DNA of 34,012 nucleotides from positions 1 to 34,012 of the forward strand of contig JAFVSV010000044.1 of assembly GCA_017503575.1 (NCBI GenBank), in the 5' to 3' direction. The position numbers and the translations under genes were made by a program. Shown here piece after piece: positions 31,333 to 34,012 of the stretch. Origin of the DNA: Alistipes sp. GTDB lineage: Bacteria; Bacteroidota; Bacteroidia; Bacteroidales; Rikenellaceae. Each line of letters starts with the position of its first letter. Position 1 is the first letter of the stretch. The notes below the pieces were generated by a model that saw only the letters and a list, made by a program, of their open reading frames with translations, was not told the DNA's origin and ran no database searches.

Positions 31333-33768
31333 ATGATACGAAATCTAAAGAGCCTACTTATTGCTGCACTTGCCATAGTGACAGCAACAGGCGCACAGGC
31401 CTCGGAGCCCGAGGCAGTGACGCCCAACTACAACCTTGCAGAGCAGTTTTCACCAACGAAGGTGCGACGCCTTGTGCCACAGACCTCGGTACACGCCAAC
31501 TGGTTCAAGTCATCTAACAAGTTCTGGTATAAGTGGCAGAGCGTGGATGACATCCACTACTACATTGTTGACCCCGCATCGGGCAAGAAGAGCGAGATGT
31601 GGTCAATGAGCGACCTCGCGGAGAAGGTGACCCTCGCCACGAAGTACCCCTTTGACGCGCAACACCTACCCATCGAGAACATAAAGCTCGAGGATGACAA
31701 CATCGTACTCTTCGACATTGCGCCACACAAGGTGATGGTCGAGAACAACGTCTATGCACCCAAAGATGACGAGGGCAAGGCATTGGTACTGCACTTCAAG
31801 TGGAACATAGCCACCAAGAGCCTCGAACAGATAGAGGAGCGCGAGGCACGCATACCTACATGGGCAAACGTATCGCCCGACGGCAAGATGGCTGTATACC
31901 AGAAGAATAACAACCTATGGTATATGTCTATGGAGGATGTCGAGAAGCTCGCCAAGGATGCCAAGGATACGACAATTGTCGAGCATCAAATAACCTTCGA
32001 TGCCGAGGAGAATACCGCCTACCACTGGTTCGAGGACTGCATCGAGCAGGTTAAGCCCGACGAGCGCTACCGCGTATACCTTCAGTGGTCACCCGACTCG
32101 AAGCACTTTGCCACGGTGCGCAGCGACGTTACAGCCCTCAAGGATTTCTGGGTTATCAACGTCCTCAAGGAGCGCCCCGAGCTCTTCACCTACAAGTATC
32201 AGATGCCTGGCGAGGAGAGTCCCAAGTTCTGGCTTGAGCTCTTCGACACCGAGACCTTCGAGCGCCGCGAGGTGGATATGGCGAAGTATGCCGAGCAGAT
32301 GCTCTTCATCTGCAACCGCCCCATGAAGCATGCCGCAGCCTACGAGCGTCCCGTACGCATGGTATGGCAGGGCGACAACACCAAGTTCTACGTCATCCGC
32401 CAGAGCCGCGACATCAAGCGTGCCGACCTCTGCGTTGTCGACGTGGCTACGGCTACCGCCAAGGATGTTGTTGTCGAGGAGATGAACACATCTATCGAGT
32501 GGCAGATGCCTCACCTCATAAATGGCGATAAGGAGTTTATACAGTGGTCAGAGCGCACAGGCTGGGCTCACCTATACCGTTACAGCGTTGATGGCGAGCT
32601 ACTTAACCCTATCACCAAGGGTGAGTGGCATGTATCGGAGGTGTTGGGCGCTGACGACAGCAAGCGCGTCATCTACTTCACCGCTACGGGCTACAACAAG
32701 GGTGAGAACCCCTACTTCTTGCACCTCTTCCGCGTGAACTACGACGGCACAGGTCTCAAGCAGCTCGACCCCAAGGAGTTCAACGGCACCTTCTCGCTTT
32801 CGGACGACCGCCGCTACTTCGTTGCTAACTACTCGCGTGTAGACGCAGCGCCCAAGGCCGACCTTTATACGACCGATGGCCGCAAGGTTATGGAGCTCGA
32901 GAGTGTCAACCTCGACCCTCTGTTCGCCATAGGCTACCAGTACCCTGAGCCCTTCGTCGTTAAGGCTGCCGATGGCATCACCGACCTCCACGGTGTGATG
33001 TATAAGCCCTACGACTTCGACCCTAATAAGAAGTACCCTATCATCGAGTATGTGTACCCTGGCCCACAGACCGAGGCTGTTGAGCAGTCGTGGTATCACC
33101 CCTTGGTGCGCACCGACCGTTTGGCACAGATGGGCTTCATCGTCATCACCGTAGGTAACCGCGGTGGTCACCCCGACCGCTCGAAGTGGTACCACAACTA
33201 CGGCTACGGCAACCTTCGCGACTACGGCCTTAAGGATAAGGTTGTTGCAGCGCAGCAGCTCGCGGCACGCCACTCGTTCATCGACATCGAGCGTGTAGGT
33301 ATCCACGGTCACTCGGGTGGTGGCTTCATGTCGACAGCTGCTATCCTCATGTACCCCGACTTCTTCGATGTCGCGGTATCGTGCGCCGGTAACCACGACA
33401 ACAACATCTACAACCGCTGGTGGAGCGAGAAGCACCACGGCATCATGGAGAAGGAGGTAGATGGCGAGGTTATCTTCGAGTATCAGATATCGGCAAACCA
33501 CGAGATAGCATCGCGCCTCAAGGGTAAGCTTCTGCTCGTACATGGCGACATCGACGAGAACGTACACCCTGGCTGTACACTCCGCGTTGTAGACGCCTTG
33601 ATTCGCGCCAACAAGCGCTTCGACATGCTTCTGTTGCCTGGTCAGCGCCACGGCTTTGGTGATATGAACGAGTACTTCTTCTGGCGCATGGCCGACTACT
33701 TCTCGGAGCATCTCTTGGGCGAGAAGCAGACATCGACAGATATCCCACAGCTCAACAACGATATCTAA
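31333..33768 (+). CDS. S9 family dipeptidyl peptidase IV-like serine peptidase, exported
   Basis: The 811 residues start with a signal peptide (LLIAALAIVTATGAQA), so the enzyme is periplasmic or surface-exposed. A beta-propeller domain (about 40-560, with DPP-IV landmarks such as WSPDSKHFATVRSD and YFTATGYNKGENPYFLHLF) is followed by an alpha/beta-hydrolase domain. The triad is Ser661 in GHSGGGF, Asp741 in HGDIDENVH and His773 in GQRHGFGD. Family S9B enzymes remove N-terminal dipeptides, often Xaa-Pro, as part of peptide nutrition in Bacteroidales. Sequence alone does not fix the cleavage preference. It has its own promoter and a strong terminator, and length is somewhat above the 720-760 usual for DPP-IV. 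Confidence 0.9.
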   Translation: MIRNLKSLLIAALAIVTATGAQASEPEAVTPNYNLAEQFSPTKVRRLVPQTSVHANWFKSSNKFWYKWQSVDDIHYYIVDPASGKKSEMWSMSDLAEKVTLATKYPFDAQHLPIENIKLEDDNIVLFDIAPHKVMVENNVYAPKDDEGKALVLHFKWNIATKSLEQIEEREARIPTWANVSPDGKMAVYQKNNNLWYMSMEDVEKLAKDAKDTTIVEHQITFDAEENTAYHWFEDCIEQVKPDERYRVYLQWSPDSKHFATVRSDVTALKDFWVINVLKERPELFTYKYQMPGEESPKFWLELFDTETFERREVDMAKYAEQMLFICNRPMKHAAAYERPVRMVWQGDNTKFYVIRQSRDIKRADLCVVDVATATAKDVVVEEMNTSIEWQMPHLINGDKEFIQWSERTGWAHLYRYSVDGELLNPITKGEWHVSEVLGADDSKRVIYFTATGYNKGENPYFLHLFRVNYDGTGLKQLDPKEFNGTFSLSDDRRYFVANYSRVDAAPKADLYTTDGRKVMELESVNLDPLFAIGYQYPEPFVVKAADGITDLHGVMYKPYDFDPNKKYPIIEYVYPGPQTEAVEQSWYHPLVRTDRLAQMGFIVITVGNRGGHPDRSKWYHNYGYGNLRDYGLKDKVVAAQQLAARHSFIDIERVGIHGHSGGGFMSTAAILMYPDFFDVAVSCAGNHDNNIYNRWWSEKHHGIMEKEVDGEVIFEYQISANHEIASRLKGKLLLVHGDIDENVHPGCTLRVVDALIRANKRFDMLLLPGQRHGFGDMNEYFFWRMADYFSEHLLGEKQTSTDIPQLNNDI

Positions 33769-33791
33769 TGTTGTAAGATGAATGTTCAAAG

Positions 33792-33825
33792 ATGGGCGTT
33801 GTCGCGGACAGCGCCCATTTTTCTT
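33792..33825 (+). terminator. Terminator of the S9 peptidase gene (recurring hairpin type)
   Basis: A 12-bp stem (33792-33803 with 33807-33818, one G-U pair) closes on GCG and runs into TTTTCTT. Stem core and the following TTTTCTTATCAAT match the terminator after nifJ. Confidence 0.87.
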
Positions 33826-33879
33826 ATCAATGAGCAATGGTCTGCCTGAGAAACAACGGAAATTAATATTTCCCAAATA

Positions 33880-33911
33880 TTTGGTTAAATGAGTTTCATT
33901 TGATATATTTG
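33880..33911 (+). promoter_or_regulatory. Promoter of the last gene in the window
   Basis: TTTG (33880-33883), a 20-bp spacer and TATATTTG (33904-33911) match the consensus. The perfect palindrome CCAAATATTTGG (33873-33884) overlaps the -33 box and could bind a regulator. Confidence 0.7.
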
Positions 33912-33944
33912 TGTAATTAATCTAACACACAACTTTGTACGACT

Positions 33945-34012
33945 ATGAAACAAAGTCTTCATTTTTCGCTGTTGCAACTCTTGGCAGTTGCTATCATCGC
34001 ACTGTTCGTGCC
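33945..34012 (+). CDS. Start of an exported protein (3' end outside window)
   Basis: Only 22 codons are visible: MKQSLHFSLLQLLAVAIIAL then FV. A basic start followed by a hydrophobic core looks like a signal peptide or membrane anchor. The ATG lies 33 nt after a consensus promoter box, which supports it as a real start. No family can be assigned. Confidence 0.55.
   Translation, partial: MKQSLHFSLLQLLAVAIIALFV

Noticed and set aside
32599..33876. Long minus-strand ORF of 425 codons opposite the S9 peptidase gene
   Set aside because: It is the complement of a strongly coding plus-strand gene whose codon bias creates open antisense frames; its translation has no known motif and is unnaturally rich in Val, Leu and His.

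Overview
The window is a chromosomal segment of a Bacteroidota bacterium, most likely of the order Bacteroidales and a gut-type anaerobe. Three things support this. At least seventeen genes or operons are preceded by the phylum's own promoter signature (TAnnTTTG, several with TTTG/TTG 18-21 bp upstream). Shine-Dalgarno sequences are absent. The gene families also fit: fimbrillin-like lipoproteins, a DUF4834-like protein, DUF1573 proteins, a single-chain pyruvate:ferredoxin oxidoreductase, NfnAB and a DPP-IV-type S9 peptidase. A genus cannot be named from the sequence alone. No CRISPR array, prophage or insertion sequence is visible, and the content is mainly housekeeping.

Layout, left to right. 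1-2600 (+): the end of an S24/LexA-type regulator, an MFS exporter, and the Fe-S repair protein Ric. 2730-6475 (+): nifJ, behind a structured leader. 6780-9350 (-): two tandem paralogous fimbrillin-like lipoproteins with a long leader. 9700-13142 (-): gapA, then a DUF4834-like membrane protein with mlaE and mlaF. 13208-17050 (+): a methionine operon metY-metX-hom, preceded by an unannotated 35-codon, methionine-rich leader ORF and alternative RNA hairpins. 17069-18051 (-): purC. 18166-24036 (+): a polyamine ABC importer potABCD followed by an outer-membrane barrel gene. 24172-26224 (-): lspA-xerC and hpf. 26246-27021: tRNA-Leu(CAG) on +, tRNA-Val(TAC) and tRNA-Asn(GTT) on -, with a decayed small ORF between the last two. 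27081-30518 (+): a DUF1573 protein and nfnAB. 30564-31180 (+): rplS, whose promoter lies in a perfect 13-bp inverted repeat. 31284-33825 (+): an S9 dipeptidyl peptidase, then the first 22 codons of a further secreted protein.

How the genes fit together: NifJ makes reduced ferredoxin from pyruvate and NfnAB can use it with NADH to make NADPH; GapA sits upstream in glycolysis. Hom, MetX and MetY supply the homoserine-to-homocysteine branch of methionine synthesis. PotABCD plus the barrel look like an envelope-spanning polyamine uptake unit.

The best candidate for something undescribed is the Met-rich leader peptide (10 Met in 35 codons, starting with a perfect 15-bp tandem duplication). It lies between a textbook promoter and metY, and its coding RNA can pair with a downstream hairpin, which looks like ribosome-mediated control of methionine synthesis. 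Next are the inverted repeat over the rplS promoter, two probably leaderless mRNAs (hpf and the DUF1573 gene), a PotD that is both a lipoprotein and tail-anchored, and families of recurring intergenic hairpins.
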